NCBI GenBank assembly: GCA_050251775.1
Contig: JBFWMD010000085.1
Coordinates: forward strand, 1 to 14,301
Direction: 5' to 3'
DNA: 14,301 nt
Origin: Paucidesulfovibrio sp050251775
GTDB taxonomy: Bacteria > Desulfobacterota > Desulfovibrionia > Desulfovibrionales > Desulfovibrionaceae
Shown one piece after another: positions 12,936 through 14,301 of this stretch. A program made the translations under genes and the position numbers. The notes under the pieces were generated by a model that was given only the letters and a program-made list of their open reading frames with translations, was not told the DNA's origin and ran no database searches. Numbering within the stretch: position 1 is the stretch's first letter; each line of letters begins with the position of its first letter.

Positions 12936-13793
12936 TCAGTACATATGAATATAGAACGGAATACCGTCCGCTTCAAGGAGAGATGCCGCATCCTTTGCCG
13001 CGCGGCCGCGGAAGAGGGCGAAAATCCCGGCCCCGCTGCCGCTCATGGCGGCTCCGGCGGCTCCGGCGGCAAGCAGACTTTCCTTGATCTTCCGAAGCTG
13101 AGGAAATGCACGGAAGACAACGTCTTCAAAGTCGTTATGCAAGACCGGAGCAGATTCGGGACCCGAACTTTTATTCCCCAAATTCCGGGTTGTCAAGGCT
13201 GGAGGGCACGGGTTGCGGCGGTCCCACTCGGCATAGGCCCAGGCCGTGTTCACATGCACGGGCGGGCAGGCCAGCAGGAGCGTCAACCCGGCGAGGTCCA
13301 GCTCCACCGGGGCGAGTCTTTCCCCGATGCCTGTGGCCCGTGCCGCCGGAGCGTCGATGAGGAAGAGTGGCACGTCCGCGCCAAGACCTGCTCCCAGGGC
13401 GTTCAGGGCCTCGGGGGTGAGGGCGCGCGGTCCGGCCAGCGTGTTCAGATGGCGCAGCAGGGTTCCGGCGTCGGAGCTGCCGCCGCCCAGGCCCATGCCC
13501 TGCGGAATGCGTTTGTCCACTTCGATGCGCAGGTCCGGACAAAAGCCCGTGGCCTGGGCAAAGGCGTCCCAGGCCTTGCGGATGATGTTTTTTTCCGGCG
13601 TCAGGCCGGGAATGTCGCAGCAGAGTTCCAGGCCCGCGCCCGGTTCCGGGGGGGAAAGAGTCAGGGTGTCCGCGGGAGCGGGCAGTTTGAGAAACAAGGT
13701 GTCCAGCTCGTGGAAGCCGTCCGCGCGGACCCCGGTGATGTACAGATTCAGGTTGATCTTGGCCGGAGCCGTGAGCCGGGTCAAAAGGGGCAT
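12936..13793 (-). CDS. ispE: 4-diphosphocytidyl-2-C-methyl-D-erythritol kinase
   Basis: IspE phosphorylates CDP-methylerythritol in the MEP route to isoprenoids. The 285-residue GHMP kinase starts with APAKINLNLYITGVRADGFHEL (9-30, with Lys12). It carries the Gly-rich ATP loop PQGMGLGGGSSDAG (97-110), the catalytic-type Asp140 in GADVP, and the C-terminal GHMP motif AMSGSGAGIFALF (249-261). Length and motifs are normal. The ATG at 13793 fits the family N-terminus, but its ribosome site is weak (GTGAAGA). It starts only about 25 nt after the degP terminator, so its promoter must overlap that terminator or transcription must read through. The stop codon lies 3 nt before tRNA-Gln. Confidence 0.97.
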   Translation of the reverse strand: MPLLTRLTAPAKINLNLYITGVRADGFHELDTLFLKLPAPADTLTLSPPEPGAGLELCCDIPGLTPEKNIIRKAWDAFAQATGFCPDLRIEVDKRIPQGMGLGGGSSDAGTLLRHLNTLAGPRALTPEALNALGAGLGADVPLFLIDAPAARATGIGERLAPVELDLAGLTLLLACPPVHVNTAWAYAEWDRRNPCPPALTTRNLGNKSSGPESAPVLHNDFEDVVFRAFPQLRKIKESLLAAGAAGAAMSGSGAGIFALFRGRAAKDAASLLEADGIPFYIHMY

Positions 13794-13818
13794 GGCGTCT
13801 TCACTGGCTGGGGGTGAG

Positions 13819-13841
13819 AAAAGGGGGCCTTGCGGCCCCCT
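13819..13841 (-). terminator. Intrinsic terminator after degP
   Basis: AGGGGGCC (13822-13829) and GGCCCCCT (13834-13841) form an 8-bp stem closed by a GCAA tetraloop on the transcript, followed by a short U-run (13821-13819, UUU). It begins 15 nt after the degP stop. Confidence 0.85.
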
Positions 13842-13856
13842 GGTGCGTTGTCCGGA

Positions 13857-14301
13857 TTACTCGGTTGCCACCGGCACGGTGACAAAGAAGTTGCGCGTGC
13901 CGCGCCGCACGAGCAGCAGGGCGGGCCGGTTGCCCGCTGCGTCCACGGCCTTGAGGAATTCGTCCACGCTGTCCACGGCGGTCTGGTTGACCTCCAGGAT
14001 CACGTCGCCGCGCGAGAGGCCCTGGGAAGCGGCCGGAGAACCGGGCTGGACGTTGGTCACGAGCAGGCCGCGCGCGGCTTCCAGGCCGAGCTGCTTGGCC
14101 TCGGACTCCTGGAGGGGCCGCAGGAACACGCCGAGCTTGGTGGCGGGTTCGACCTTGGATTCGGGCTGGCCGTTCTGGGCCTTGGCCACGTTTTCGGCGC
14201 GCTCTTCCAGGGTCACGGTCATGGTCTTGGACTTGCCCTAGCGTACAATGCCGACCTCGGCCTTGTCGCCGGGGAGCATGCCCGCGATGACCCGGGCCAG
14301 C
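13857..14301 (-). pseudogene. degP: DegP/HtrA-type periplasmic serine protease, 3' part, with in-frame TAG
   Basis: The reading frame enters at the window edge with the end of a PDZ domain (LARVIAGMLPGDKAEVGIVR, 14300-14241). It meets TAG at 14238-14240 and continues in the same frame as GKSKTMTVTLEER into a complete second PDZ domain (KLGVFLRPL to FFVTVPVATE), ending TAA. Do-family proteases (DegP/DegQ) have a trypsin-like domain plus two PDZ domains and degrade or refold misfolded periplasmic proteins. The fit on both sides of the TAG is typical of one gene, where the family usually has R-x-G-K. As read, the protein would lack PDZ2. The alternatives are a true nonsense mutation, a sequencing error, or amber read-through. 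The protease domain is outside the window, so family is sure but the DegP versus DegQ choice is not. Confidence 0.75.

Overview
The window is a compact stretch of bacterial chromosome in which every recognisable gene lies on the minus strand, so transcription runs from position 14301 towards position 1. The high GC content, the GC-ending codons, the CarD-type regulator beside rho, and the hslV/hslU and macro-domain set all fit a deltaproteobacterial sulfate reducer of the Desulfovibrionales type. That assignment is inference from gene content and style; there is no rRNA or other decisive marker here.

In order of transcription: (1) The 3' end of a periplasmic DegP/HtrA protease, with an in-frame TAG between PDZ1 and PDZ2, closed by an intrinsic terminator. 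(2) A housekeeping cluster ispE, tRNA-Gln(UUG), prs, rplY, ending at a strong terminator; the tRNA begins 3 nt after the ispE stop and ends 23 nt before the prs start. (3) pth, then carD with its own candidate promoter. (4) A 309-nt gene-free leader with several inverted repeats, then rho and a textbook intrinsic terminator. (5) A BepA-like periplasmic M48 protease with TPRs behind a candidate promoter, then ribF and a CLC chloride channel/transporter with CBS domains; ribF and clc overlap by GTGA. (6) A small secreted protein of unknown function. (7) A macro-domain protein, hslV and hslU (overlapping by ATGA), and a small GlsB/YeaQ-type membrane protein, closed by a terminator at 32-70.

Two themes recur. 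One is information processing: PRPP supply, ribosomal protein L25, peptidyl-tRNA recycling, RNA-polymerase control by CarD, and Rho termination. The other is protein quality control and stress in both compartments: DegP and BepA in the periplasm, HslVU in the cytoplasm, and the GlsB-like membrane protein. The gene order ispE/tRNA-Gln/prs/rplY/pth is, from memory, the same as in pseudomonads.

No mobile element, CRISPR array, phage gene or obviously new multi-gene system is visible. The points most worth checking are the amber codon in degP, the structured rho leader, the active-site substitutions in the CLC protein and in Pth, and the hairpin built into the 5' end of carD.
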